A stretch of 64,000 nt of DNA from Leptodesmis sichuanensis A121 (lineage in GTDB: Bacteria; Cyanobacteriota; Cyanobacteriia; Leptolyngbyales; Leptolyngbyaceae), in the NCBI RefSeq assembly GCF_021379005.1, contig NZ_CP075171.1, positions 992,001 to 1,056,000 of the forward strand. The letters run 5' to 3'. A program made the translations under genes and the position numbers. The notes under the pieces are model-generated. The model was given only the letters and a program-made list of their open reading frames with translations, made no database searches and had not been told where the DNA came from. Below, piece after piece: positions 43,877 through 52,707 of the stretch. How positions within the stretch are numbered: position 1 is the stretch's first letter; each line of letters begins with the position of its first letter.

Positions 43877-45244
43877 GTGACACGATCGCATTTTTTCTCC
43901 GAGGTCAGGGAATGCCTCTACCTGGCGATTCCTTTAGCAGCCGCCCAACTTGTCCAATCGATGACTGGCTTTGTCGATACAGTAATGATGGGGCTATTAG
44001 GCAGTCAAACCCTGGCTGCAGGTGGTTTAGGAGCAACGACCTTTACAATTCTGCTGATTGTTGCCATCGGGATGATTACCGCCGTCAGTCCCCTGGTGGC
44101 TGAAGCGTATGGAGCCGGAAAAACCGGGCGGGTGCGTCAGGTGGGGCAGCAGGGATTGTGGTTGGCAGTTCTACTCGCCATTCCCCTGACGTTGCTGATT
44201 TGGAACGCAGGTGTTTTATTGCAACATCTGGGACAAGCACCAGATACTGTTGCTCTGGCAGAAACCTACCTGCGGGCGATCGCCTGGGGCTATTTTCCCG
44301 GTCTGGGCTTTGCGGTATTAAGGAGTTTTATCTCAGCGCTGTCCCGGCCTCGTCCCATTATGGCGATCGTGGTTGGTGGCACTTTATTGAATATCGTCGC
44401 CAACTATGTGCTGATGTTTGGCAAGCTGGGATTTCCTGCTCTGGGATTGGCCGGAATTGGTTGGGCCAGTACTCTGTCGTTGTGGGCGATGTTTCTGGCG
44501 ACGATCGCCTACATCTTCAGTCAATCTTCCTTAAAGCCCTATAATCCTGTCCCTGGACTGTTCCAATTTCAGGGCAGGATTTTTGCCGAGTTAGTAGGAT
44601 TGGGACTGCCGATCGGAGCCATGATCGGCGTAGAAGCCGGACTATTCGCCGTCACGACTTTCTTAATGGGTTATCTGGGAACCGTCCCTCTGGCGGCACA
44701 TCAAATTGTCCTGCAAACTGCAGCCGTCACCTTTAATGTTCCGTTGGGAATTGCAATGGCAACGACCGTGCGGGTGGGCCAACTGTTGGGGCAACAGCAG
44801 GTTAAAGCGTTACGCCTCGCCGGGTTTATCGGCATCGGGTTAGGGGCACTGTTTATGGGGATGATGGCGTTGTTGTTCTGGGCTTTTCCAGAGCGGATCA
44901 TTTCCCTGTATCTGGATATTCATAACCCGGAAAATGCGGCAGTGGTTGCTCTGGGTAAACGACTGCTGGGAATTGCGGCAGTATTTCAAATCATGGATGG
45001 CGTTCAAGCGGTGTCTGCCGGAGCCTTACGCGGCTTGAAAGATACTCGGATTCCGATGCTGATCGCGATTCTGGCTTACTGGTGTGTAGGGTTGACCAGT
45101 GGTTGCCTGCTAGGATTTAAGCTGGATTTAGGAGGAGTCGGATTGTGGTGGGGATTGGCATTGGGCTTAATGGTCGCCGCGATCGTCCTTCCCTGGCGCT
45201 TCTTCCGCAATACCTGTGATTATCCGATCAGCAAATCCCTCTGA
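43877..45244 (+). CDS. MATE family efflux transporter
   Basis: 455 aa, 12 membrane helices in two homologous halves (from PLAAAQLVQSMTGFVDTVMMG and from LGLPIGAMIGVEAGLF). NorM-type MATE exporter using Na+ or H+ to expel cationic compounds. The start is GTG 43877; no Shine-Dalgarno sequence is clear, since a heptamer tract occupies the site. A perfect palindrome 158 bp upstream may be an operator for a drug-responsive repressor. A 10-bp inverted repeat lies between this gene and the next. Confidence 0.93.
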   Translation: MTRSHFFSEVRECLYLAIPLAAAQLVQSMTGFVDTVMMGLLGSQTLAAGGLGATTFTILLIVAIGMITAVSPLVAEAYGAGKTGRVRQVGQQGLWLAVLLAIPLTLLIWNAGVLLQHLGQAPDTVALAETYLRAIAWGYFPGLGFAVLRSFISALSRPRPIMAIVVGGTLLNIVANYVLMFGKLGFPALGLAGIGWASTLSLWAMFLATIAYIFSQSSLKPYNPVPGLFQFQGRIFAELVGLGLPIGAMIGVEAGLFAVTTFLMGYLGTVPLAAHQIVLQTAAVTFNVPLGIAMATTVRVGQLLGQQQVKALRLAGFIGIGLGALFMGMMALLFWAFPERIISLYLDIHNPENAAVVALGKRLLGIAAVFQIMDGVQAVSAGALRGLKDTRIPMLIAILAYWCVGLTSGCLLGFKLDLGGVGLWWGLALGLMVAAIVLPWRFFRNTCDYPISKSL

Positions 45245-45326
45245 TATTCTGGTTCTGTTAGTCTAGTACTCGAACCAGACTTTGTGGCTCAGTTCACTCA
45301 TTAGTCCTGTATCTGTCGTGACGATC

Positions 45327-45354
45327 TCTAGAAAATTTTTAATCATTTTCTAGA
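45327..45354. other. inverted repeat TCTAGAAAAT/ATTTTCTAGA
   Basis: A perfect 10-bp inverted repeat with an 8-bp loop, 82 bp after the MATE stop and 52 bp before the next start. Either a weak terminator or an operator for the small secreted protein gene. Confidence 0.5.
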
Positions 45355-45405
45355 AACTTTTGTATAAGGAAATCGTTCTGTGTACCTGTTGTTCCTATTG
45401 AACCT

Positions 45406-45795
45406 ATGAGTCCAAAATCTGCTCTATTGTCTGTCAGCGCGATCGCCCTTAGCTTTGCCTGTCTATCTTCTAGAGTGGTGGCTCAACCGATTGCTGTTCC
45501 CACTCCAGAAAGAACCGCTTCAGAATCGTCAACGCTGGGAGCCAATCTGAAGTTGAATGCTCAACAACGGAAGGCGATCGCGACCATCAGCGAATTTGCA
45601 TTCGAGCAAATGGAAGCAATCATTGCTAGCGGCTTTGATCCCAACAAACTCAACCGGGTTGAAACTCAACAAAAAACTGCCAACATCCAGCAAATTTTTT
45701 CCTCTTTCCGCCTGGATGGCCAGCAAAAGGAAGCCCTAAAAGCGATTCTGCAATCCGCCCGGACTCAAATGAAACGCCAGATTGAAAGAAAATAA
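45406..45795 (+). CDS. small secreted protein (Spy-like helical pattern)
   Basis: 129 aa. A signal peptide (about residues 1-27, ending VVA-Q) precedes a helical, charged mature region with two LxxxQ-type segments (LNAQQRKAIATI and LDGQQKEALKAIL), reminiscent of Spy/CpxP periplasmic chaperones, but the resemblance is weak. Conserved hypothetical in style. Its TAA stop is part of the GAAAATAA target duplication of the MITE that follows immediately. Confidence 0.75.
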   Translation: MSPKSALLSVSAIALSFACLSSRVVAQPIAVPTPERTASESSTLGANLKLNAQQRKAIATISEFAFEQMEAIIASGFDPNKLNRVETQQKTANIQQIFSSFRLDGQQKEALKAILQSARTQMKRQIERK

Positions 45796-45932
45796 GGGTG
45801 CATGTCACTTTTGCCCTCACCCTAAATCCCTCTCCCAATTTGGGAGAGGGACTTTGAGATGGCTCGGCTCCCCTTCTCCCAGGTTGGGAGAAGGGGCTGG
45901 GGGATGAGGGCCTGCAAAGGTGACATGCTCTC
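45796..45932. mobile_element. 137-bp MITE with ISKra4-like ends
   Basis: The left end GGGTGCATGTCAC and the reversed right end GAGAGCATGTCAC match at 11 of 13 bases. The flanking 8-bp repeat GAAAATAA occurs at 45788-45795 and 45933-45940. Inside are two strong palindromes (CCCTCTCCC-AATTT-GGGAGAGGG and CCCCTTCTCCC/GGGAGAAGGGG). The first 17 bases differ at only two positions from the reversed right end of IS copy 2, so that family's transposase could mobilise it. Confidence 0.82.
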
Positions 45933-46003
45933 GAAAATAATCAATGGGATAGAGATATGTCGGCCAAATATCTCTACGACACGATGAGATCATGCAACCA
46001 TCC

Positions 46004-46036
46004 CCGATCCCCAATCCCTAATTTCCAATTCCCAAC
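46004..46036. repeat. CCCTAATT/CCCAATT repeat at the end of the ribokinase gene
   Basis: 7-bp-type units GATCCCC-AATCCCT-AATTTCC-AATTCCC; on the minus strand they encode the terminal GLGIGN and stop of the ribokinase. Confidence 0.65.
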
Positions 46037-46953
46037 CCCCGCTTCTGAAGAAAAACCTCTAACGTATCCCGATCGGGCATTGCCGATTGTGCGCCCACTT
46101 TCGTAGCTGCTAAGGCTCCCGCAGCCGTTCCCCAAACCACAGCCTCTCGCAAGGACTTTCCTTCTACCAGGGCGGCTGTCAGTCCTCCGGCAAAGGCATC
46201 TCCTGCGGCAACGGTATCGATCGCTGTGATAGAGAAAGCCGGAACGAAAAAGGTGTCATCCGGAGTAACACACAAGGCTCCCTGAGCGCCCAACTTGACG
46301 ATGACAGTCTGAGCACCCTGCTGTTGGAACAGTGCAGCAGCTTGGGCAGCAGTTTCAGGGGAATGCACCGGAAAACCTGCCAGGTGTCCCGCTTCCACCT
46401 CGTTGGGCAGCAGAATATCTACGAAGGGGTACAGATCCGCGATCGCTTCTCCAGGAACGGGAGCCGGATCCAGCAAGACCCGCACCCCAGCCTGACGAGC
46501 CGCCTGAGCCGCCCGCCTGACAACCACTAAAGGGACTTCCAGTTGTAGCAGCAAAGCATCTGCTCCAGGTAGCAGTTCCAGCAAGCGTTTGATGTCCGTT
46601 TCGTCCAGTTCGCCGTTGGCTCCCAGCACCCCGATGATCTGATTCTCCCCGCTGTCGGCCACGGTAATCACCGCCACTCCGGAGTGCGTGGAATGATCCA
46701 CATGCACACCTCGAATCTTCACACCAGCCGCCTGTAAGCTTTCTAAAAGCTGATGCCCAAAGCCATCGCTCCCCACCCGACCCACCATTTGCGTCAGCAC
46801 CTTGAGTTTAGCCAGGGCCACGGCTTGATTGGCACCCTTGCCGCCAGGAGTGGTAAAAAATTCTGAGCCAATAATGGTTTCACTGGGTTGGGGTAAGCGG
46901 GACGTGCGAGTCACCAGATCCATATTGATACTGCCAAACACAACCACTGTCAT
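46018..46953 (-). CDS. rbsK: ribokinase (PfkB family)
   Basis: 311 aa. PfkB signature 1 GGKGANQAVALAKL (38-51) and signature 2 DTVAAGDAFAGGL with the catalytic Asp. The N-terminal GSINMDLV and TPGGKGANQA fit ribokinase rather than fructokinase. Phosphorylates D-ribose to ribose-5-phosphate. Last gene of a minus-strand run with DUF427 and a type II NADH dehydrogenase (gaps of 37 and 16 bp). The final residues GLGIGN come from a heptamer repeat. Confidence 0.9.
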   Translation of the reverse strand: MTVVVFGSINMDLVTRTSRLPQPSETIIGSEFFTTPGGKGANQAVALAKLKVLTQMVGRVGSDGFGHQLLESLQAAGVKIRGVHVDHSTHSGVAVITVADSGENQIIGVLGANGELDETDIKRLLELLPGADALLLQLEVPLVVVRRAAQAARQAGVRVLLDPAPVPGEAIADLYPFVDILLPNEVEAGHLAGFPVHSPETAAQAAALFQQQGAQTVIVKLGAQGALCVTPDDTFFVPAFSITAIDTVAAGDAFAGGLTAALVEGKSLREAVVWGTAAGALAATKVGAQSAMPDRDTLEVFLQKRGLGIGN

Positions 46954-46990
46954 ACCCCGTCCCCTTCTCCCAACGATCCTTCAGTGTTGA

Positions 46991-47485
46991 CTACCAACCC
47001 CACGATCCCGGCCCACCTTTGAACGGCCCCACAATATCCTGGGTGATCCAGCCTCCATAAAAATTACCCGGTTGAGGCTGAACCTTTTCGCCATCGACAT
47101 AACAGGCATCCATCGGAGCGGCATAAAAGGCCACATAGTCTTTGATGCTGGCAAACGCAGGCGTAGGATTGGGATAATACCAGGCCACATCGTCCGCCCG
47201 TTTATTGCCAACAATCAGGGTGTAGTAGGCTCCCTGGCCCTTCCATTCACAGTAGGTCGATCGCGGACTGGGCACCAGATATTCTCGTTGTATATCCTCC
47301 GGAGGAATGTAGTACACAGGAGGATGGCTGGTTTCCAGAACTCGTTTAGCCCGGTGGGTATCCGCGATCGTCACCCCGTTAAAAATAATCTGAATATGTT
47401 TGGACGTGTCCTCTAGTCGGGGAGGTCGGGGATAGTCCCACACGGATTCCTGACCGGGCTGGGGAGGGATACGTTGAGGATGCAT
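46991..47485 (-). CDS. DUF427 domain protein
   Basis: 164 aa DUF427 protein: FNGVTIADTHRAKRVLETSHPPVYYIPPEDI, STYCEWKGQGAYYTLI and DVAWYYPNPTPAF are typical. A beta-tent fold; biochemical role unknown. The N-terminal ~25 residues are Pro-rich. Sits between the type II NADH dehydrogenase and rbsK, same strand. Confidence 0.88.
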   Translation of the reverse strand: MHPQRIPPQPGQESVWDYPRPPRLEDTSKHIQIIFNGVTIADTHRAKRVLETSHPPVYYIPPEDIQREYLVPSPRSTYCEWKGQGAYYTLIVGNKRADDVAWYYPNPTPAFASIKDYVAFYAAPMDACYVDGEKVQPQPGNFYGGWITQDIVGPFKGGPGSWGW

Positions 47486-47501
47486 AGCAATAAGTATGTT
47501 T

Positions 47502-48722
47502 TCAGGAGGTAGGGGAGGAAGGTTGGGTGATCCCTTCTAGCAGGGAGAGGACAGGTTGCGTAATCCAGTTCAGACCCACGCGCAACTGATGATCCAGGGT
47601 GGGCATCCGATAGAGATAGGCCAGACGACGAGCAATCACTGCTGCTGGGCCATCAAACTTCAAGCCCAGTCCCGTCAATGTGGCATTATCTACCCCTAGA
47701 GTCATCATTTCGCCCACATACTCATACCGGAAGGGCAGTAGCGGTCTTCCAGTCAGGGAGGCCCACAGATTCCAGCCTACATAGTCGGCCTGCTGCATGG
47801 CTGCCTGAGCGGTTGCCGGAACTTGTTGCCCAGTTACGTCTTTGCAGTCTGCCAGATCACCCAGCGCGTAAATCTCTGGATGGTCGATCGCCTGTAACAT
47901 GGGCGTAACGGACACCTGCCCCCGTTCATTCTTCTTCAGTGGTAAACTGCTAATCACCTCAGCCACCTTGGTGCCCACTGTCCACACCACAATATCTACG
48001 GGAATCGTATCGGTGACTCCTTTGTAGGTGAGGGAAAGAGAATCCTGAGTAATTTCCGCCAGGGTAGTTTCTAAATCGAGCCAGATACCCCGTTCATGGA
48101 GTGCTTTGGTGGCCGCTTCCCGGTTAAAGTCGGTGGAAGTCCGCAGAATTTGATCCGCGAGTTCAATCAATCGCAGTCGGCCCCGCTCCTTCAGGCGATC
48201 GGCCAGTTTGCAGGCCAGTTCTACGCCAGAGTAGCCTGCCCCCACGATTGCAATCCGAATTTTTTCCCTGTCTGATGCCTCTAACCGCCGCAACTGTTCT
48301 TCCAGACGATAGGCATCGGCCACCGTCCGAAACGTGAAAGCATATTCAGCCGCACCGGGAACTCGATCCAGGGGAGTTTCACCACCGATCGCCAGAACCA
48401 GGCGATCGTAAGCAATCTCTGGGCCGTCATGAAGCTGTATCCGCTTTTCCTGAAGATCAATTCCAGTGGCCATACCCTGACAAAACCGGATCCCCGTTCC
48501 CGCTAACAAGTCTTGATACAAGGGTGCGATTTCCCAGGTTTGCAATTCCCCTGTCATTAACTCGTAGAGCAGTGGAGAGAACAGGAAGCGATCGCGGCGA
48601 TCGATCAGGACAATCTCTGGCTTTTCTGATGTCGTCCAGGGCAGTTGGCTGAGCCGCAGGGCCGTATATAACCCTCCGAAGCCTCCACCAAGAATACAGA
48701 TACGGGCAGCTTGCTCACTCAT
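47502..48722 (-). CDS. type II NAD(P)H dehydrogenase (NdbB/NDC1-like)
   Basis: 406 aa flavoprotein: FAD-binding ILGGGFGGLY at 9-18, NAD(P)-binding IVGAGYSGVE at about 159-168, and a C-terminal membrane-associating region. Non-proton-pumping quinone reductase. The overall pattern resembles Slr1743 (NdbB) and plant NDC1, which reduce plastoquinone and naphthoquinone intermediates in phylloquinone and tocopherol metabolism; this assignment is from memory of the family. First gene of the run followed by DUF427 and rbsK. Confidence 0.88.
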   Translation of the reverse strand: MSEQAARICILGGGFGGLYTALRLSQLPWTTSEKPEIVLIDRRDRFLFSPLLYELMTGELQTWEIAPLYQDLLAGTGIRFCQGMATGIDLQEKRIQLHDGPEIAYDRLVLAIGGETPLDRVPGAAEYAFTFRTVADAYRLEEQLRRLEASDREKIRIAIVGAGYSGVELACKLADRLKERGRLRLIELADQILRTSTDFNREAATKALHERGIWLDLETTLAEITQDSLSLTYKGVTDTIPVDIVVWTVGTKVAEVISSLPLKKNERGQVSVTPMLQAIDHPEIYALGDLADCKDVTGQQVPATAQAAMQQADYVGWNLWASLTGRPLLPFRYEYVGEMMTLGVDNATLTGLGLKFDGPAAVIARRLAYLYRMPTLDHQLRVGLNWITQPVLSLLEGITQPSSPTS

Positions 48723-48807
48723 AGGACAGATGGAAATGGGGTTGCTGGAAGGTGTCCCTTTCAGGATAACGAATCTAGGGGAAAGGGAAAGCGGAGGTTT
48801 TCCCTAT

Positions 48808-49446
48808 TTATCGCCCCAGATCCAACATCCCATTGATCACGTCAGCACACTGCTGAGTTACAGCTTCCAACTCCTCGCGATCGCCGGATGCTGGAGGCGG
48901 AATCGGATCCCCAATCCGCACCGTAACCGGAACCGAACGGGGAACTTTCTTGCCCTTTTGAAAAATTTGCTCTGTTCCCCACAGGCTGACGGGAAGGAGA
49001 GGAGCCTGGGCTTTGGCGGCAATCATAGCAGCCCCCAATTTGGGATCCGTGACGCGACCATCGGGAGTGCGAGTGCCTGTGATGAAAATACCAACCGCCC
49101 ATCCCTGTTCTAAAGCGGCCAGGGCAGCGCGAATGGCACTGCGATCGGCAGACCCCCGCTTCACCGGATAAGCTCCATATAGGGTAATCGCCTGCTTCAG
49201 GACGGGCACCTGAAACAGTTCTTCCTTGGCCATAAAGGCCACTGGCCGACCGACACAATTAGATAGCATCGGTGGGTCAAAATCACTGGCATGGTTGCTG
49301 ACGACGATCAATGGTCCCGTCTGCGGCACCTTTTCGGCTCCATAGATGCGGCCCCGAAAGTAAGTGTGCAGCAGCGGACTAACAACCGACCACTTGAACA
49401 GGTGGTAAAGTGCAAGGCTGATGAAGGGTTCCCGCTGTCTACTCAT
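48808..49446 (-). CDS. plsC: 1-acyl-sn-glycerol-3-phosphate acyltransferase
   Basis: 212 aa. NHASDFD catalytic motif (about residues 51-57) and FITGTRTPDGR as the acceptor-binding block, where FPEG would be usual. Makes phosphatidate from lysophosphatidate at the membrane. Follows fabD by 19 bp as the last gene of the plsX-fabH-fabD-plsC operon. A second acyltransferase of the family lies at 0.9-1.6 kb. Confidence 0.92.
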   Translation of the reverse strand: MSRQREPFISLALYHLFKWSVVSPLLHTYFRGRIYGAEKVPQTGPLIVVSNHASDFDPPMLSNCVGRPVAFMAKEELFQVPVLKQAITLYGAYPVKRGSADRSAIRAALAALEQGWAVGIFITGTRTPDGRVTDPKLGAAMIAAKAQAPLLPVSLWGTEQIFQKGKKVPRSVPVTVRIGDPIPPPASGDREELEAVTQQCADVINGMLDLGR

Positions 49447-49465
49447 CGTTTGTCTCGATCGCAGG

Positions 49466-50344
49466 TCAGGGAATATCGCTCAAACTACTCACGTTTTCCA
49501 GTACCAGAGTAGGACAGGTGCGTTTAATTAACCCCGTCAGCACCTTACCTGGCCCAATCTCAACCACTCGCGTCATGCCGATTTCAGCCAGTTGTAAAGA
49601 AATTTCTCGCCAGCGTACTGATCCCGTCATCTGCTGGCCCAGGCGTTGCTTCAAGATATCCGCATCAGTGGCTGGGGTGGGGTCTACATTGGACAGTACA
49701 GGCACGCGAGCCGTCTTGAAGGTAGCCTGATCGAGAACCGTCTGAAACTCTGCTGCCGCCTCTTTCATTAACGGTGAGTGAAAAGCTCCACTAACATTCA
49801 GCTTCACAGCTCGTTTGGCTTTCACGGTATTGAGAATGGCTTCTACCGCTGCTGGCGCTCCAGAAATCACCACCTGGGCGGCATTATTGTCATTGGCCAG
49901 CACCACTCCAGGAGTTTGCTGAATTTGCTGATCCAGTTGCTCGCGATCGCAGCCAATCAAGGCCGCCATCATCCCATCTGATGCGCTATCCATCAACTCA
50001 GCCCGCCGTTTCACCAGCGTCACTCCCGTGGCAAAGTCAAACACGCCAGCGGCATAGAGCGCCACGTATTCTCCTAAACTATGGCCTGCCACGGCATCCG
50101 GTTGCTGTCCTTGGGCCTGCATCAAATCTGCCAGCACACTCTCAACCACATATAAACAGGGTTGGGTATAGAGGGTGCGAGAAACCTTATCCTCTTCGTT
50201 CTGACAGACTTCCGCGATCGACCAACCCAGAATGTCATTTGCTTCAGCAAAGCGCTCTTTCGCTTCCGGCAGGTCAAACAAATCTGCCCCCATGCCGATC
50301 GCCTGCGATCCTTGCCCAGGAAACACCCATGCTGTTTTTGTCAT
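49466..50344 (-). CDS. fabD: malonyl CoA-ACP transacylase FabD
   Basis: 292 aa from ATG 50344, preceded by AAGGA; an upstream in-frame start at 50377 would overlap fabH and add 11 atypical residues. Catalytic serine in GHSLGEY, opening FPGQGSQAIGMG, and the conserved histidine in SGAFHSPLM. Transfers malonyl from CoA to ACP for fatty-acid synthesis. 4 bp downstream of fabH. Confidence 0.96.
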   Translation of the reverse strand: MTKTAWVFPGQGSQAIGMGADLFDLPEAKERFAEANDILGWSIAEVCQNEEDKVSRTLYTQPCLYVVESVLADLMQAQGQQPDAVAGHSLGEYVALYAAGVFDFATGVTLVKRRAELMDSASDGMMAALIGCDREQLDQQIQQTPGVVLANDNNAAQVVISGAPAAVEAILNTVKAKRAVKLNVSGAFHSPLMKEAAAEFQTVLDQATFKTARVPVLSNVDPTPATDADILKQRLGQQMTGSVRWREISLQLAEIGMTRVVEIGPGKVLTGLIKRTCPTLVLENVSSLSDIP

Positions 50345-50348
50345 ATCC

Positions 50349-51347
50349 TTATCGTCCCCATTGAAAAATAGCAGCACCCCAGGTTAAACCCGCGCCAAAT
50401 CCGGCAGTGGCGATCGTGTCTCCGGGTTTCACGGTACCCTGCCGTACCACTTCATCCAGCGCCAGGGGAATCGAGGCCGCAGACGTATTGCCGTACCGGG
50501 CAAGATTGCTGATCACTTTTTCCGGGGCAATGTTTAAACGCTGGGCCACGGCATCCAGAATGCGCTGGTTTGCCTGATGCAGCAGTAACCAATCCACCGC
50601 TTCCACTGCCAAATTGGCTCGAAATAAAGCCTTTTCAATCACCTCTGGCACTCGTCGCACGGCAAAGCGGTAGACTTCCTGCCCATTCATGGTGATGGGG
50701 TGAAAGCTGCCCTGACCAATCTCCAGGCCATCCAGCAAGGAAGTGGCCTGAGGCTGATAGGCCAGATTCAGGTAATGATTTTGCGTACCATCGCTGCGTA
50801 ATTCAAAGCCCAATAGCCGATCGCGCTCATTCGCTTGCAGGACGACGGCTCCGGCTGCATCACCAAACAGGATGCAGGTGCGGCGATCGCTCCAATCCAC
50901 CCAGCGAGATAAGACATCGGCACCAATCAGCACCACATTGCGATACACCCCGGTATGGATGAATTGGGAGGCTGTAACCAGACCAAACACAAATCCAGAA
51001 CAGGCGGCAGTCAGGTCGAAGGCAACGGCTCGTGATGCTCCCAGCCCAGCTTGAACCAGACCCGCTGTACCGAAGAGATCATCCGGGGTGGAAGTGGCCA
51101 GCAAGATTAAGTCAATATCCAGGGCGGTTAAGCCAGCCATCGCGATCGCCTGCTCTGCAGCCTGAATCGCCAGTTGAGCCAACGTTCCACCAGAATTGGC
51201 TAATCGTCGTTGCTGAATTCCGGTGCGGGCCGTGATCCATTCATCGGACGTATCAACGATTTGACTGAGTTGGTCATTGTCAAGGGAAGCCACTGGTGCT
51301 GCAGATCCGCTACCTGTGATGGCAATCCCTGCCCCTGCGTGTTTCAA
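50349..51347 (-). CDS. fabH: beta-ketoacyl-ACP synthase III FabH
   Basis: 332 aa. Cys-His-Asn triad visible as AACSGFVFG, LLLHQANQRI and ARYGNTSAASIP. Starts fatty-acid synthesis by condensing acetyl-CoA with malonyl-ACP. Lies between plsX (48-bp gap) and fabD (4-bp gap), all on the minus strand; the classic lipid operon. Confidence 0.97.
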   Translation of the reverse strand: MKHAGAGIAITGSGSAAPVASLDNDQLSQIVDTSDEWITARTGIQQRRLANSGGTLAQLAIQAAEQAIAMAGLTALDIDLILLATSTPDDLFGTAGLVQAGLGASRAVAFDLTAACSGFVFGLVTASQFIHTGVYRNVVLIGADVLSRWVDWSDRRTCILFGDAAGAVVLQANERDRLLGFELRSDGTQNHYLNLAYQPQATSLLDGLEIGQGSFHPITMNGQEVYRFAVRRVPEVIEKALFRANLAVEAVDWLLLHQANQRILDAVAQRLNIAPEKVISNLARYGNTSAASIPLALDEVVRQGTVKPGDTIATAGFGAGLTWGAAIFQWGR

Positions 51348-51395
51348 AGTTCTTCTCCGTACCTTTGGGAAATTCAGTCAGCGTGTTTCAGGAAT

Positions 51396-52439
51396 TTAGT
51401 CCTCTCCCTGCTGGCTGCTGACTGCCGACTTTTGTCTGGTGTAGCTGGCCTGAATGCGCTCGGACACGCGGTTATCTACTGCTTCTCTGGCCAACCGAAT
51501 CGCATTGAAGATGGAGGGAGCCTGAGAACTGCCATGGCTGATGATACAAACGCCATCCACTCCCAGCAATAAGCCACCTCCGTGTTCAGCATGATCCATG
51601 CGCTGCTTGATACGCTTTAAATTCGGTTTCAGTAAAGAAGTACCTAGTTTGCCGTGCATTCCTTGCGGCAACTCTTCTCTGAGAATTTGCAGGGCTACTT
51701 CCCCGATCGCTTCGGCAAACTTCAACAGTACATTGCCGACAAAGCCGTCACAGACAATCACATCAAATCGACCGGATAGCACATCTCGTCCCTCCGCATT
51801 ACCAATGAAGGAGATATGGGCATTCTCTTGCAAAAGCTGATGGGCACGTAGAGCCAGTTCATTCCCCTTACATTCTTCTTCCCCGATATTCAGCAGACCC
51901 ACTTTCGGCTCTGGAACTCCCAAAACATATTCGGAGTATACCGACCCCATGACGGCAAACTGCTCTAAAAACTTGGGACGGCAATCCACATTCGCGCCTA
52001 CGTCCAGCACAATCACGGGCTTGCCAGCAATCAGGGTAGGAAAGACGGCTCCAATGGCGGGGCGATCGATACCCTTCAAGCGCCCCAATCGCAGCAGGGC
52101 TGCGGCCATTGCGGCTCCTGAATGTCCGGCAGAAACCACTGCATCCGCCTGCTTCTGCTTGACTAATTCCATTGCGACATTAATTGATGCTTTCGGCTTA
52201 CGCTTGAGCGAACTGAGGGGTTCTTCACCCATTTCAACGGTTCCCTCAGCCGGAACAATTTCCAAAGAGGCCGCACTGGAATGGTGTTGCAAAGCTGCTT
52301 CAACTCGGTGTGGATCCCCAACCAGTAATACTTCAACACCCAGTTCCTCCCGTGCCCTCAAAGCTCCAGCCACAATTTCACCGGGAGCGTGATCCCCTCC
52401 CATGGCATCAATTGCAATTCGTGCCCGCGTTGATCCCAT
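51396..52439 (-). CDS. plsX: phosphate acyltransferase PlsX
   Basis: 347 aa. Opening IAIDAMGGDHAP and internal DVGANVDCRP and GEEECKGN segments are diagnostic. Converts acyl-ACP to acyl-phosphate for PlsY, the first step of phosphatidate synthesis. First gene of plsX-fabH-fabD-plsC. The last ~10 residues (SAVSSQQGED) lie in a CTGCTGGCTGCTGACTG short-repeat stretch and are not family sequence. Confidence 0.96.
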   Translation of the reverse strand: MGSTRARIAIDAMGGDHAPGEIVAGALRAREELGVEVLLVGDPHRVEAALQHHSSAASLEIVPAEGTVEMGEEPLSSLKRKPKASINVAMELVKQKQADAVVSAGHSGAAMAAALLRLGRLKGIDRPAIGAVFPTLIAGKPVIVLDVGANVDCRPKFLEQFAVMGSVYSEYVLGVPEPKVGLLNIGEEECKGNELALRAHQLLQENAHISFIGNAEGRDVLSGRFDVIVCDGFVGNVLLKFAEAIGEVALQILREELPQGMHGKLGTSLLKPNLKRIKQRMDHAEHGGGLLLGVDGVCIISHGSSQAPSIFNAIRLAREAVDNRVSERIQASYTRQKSAVSSQQGED

Positions 52440-52707
52440 TAGTCAAAGTAATAAAAGTCCTACAAAGTATAAGCCAGCGACGGCTCGCTTCAACTATTTT
52501 TACGTACAAGGGGATCTCTGCCTAGTCTTTCCATCACTTTTTTCAGCGACTCTCTTTATAAATATCTGCTATTTAGCCCTTTCAGCACAAAATTTTAGTT
52601 GCAAAACCCCCTCAGAAACACTGCTCTGATGGAGTCTCAAAGGGGGTGGGCATCCTGAAAGGAATAATTCCTTAATCCTTTATTCCAAAGTTAAAAAAGT
52701 TAAATCA

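Noticed and set aside
45796-45932. Two simple rho-independent terminators
   Set aside because: The palindromes alone fit, but terminal inverted repeats plus an exact 8-bp flanking duplication show a mobile element. Terminator activity may be secondary.
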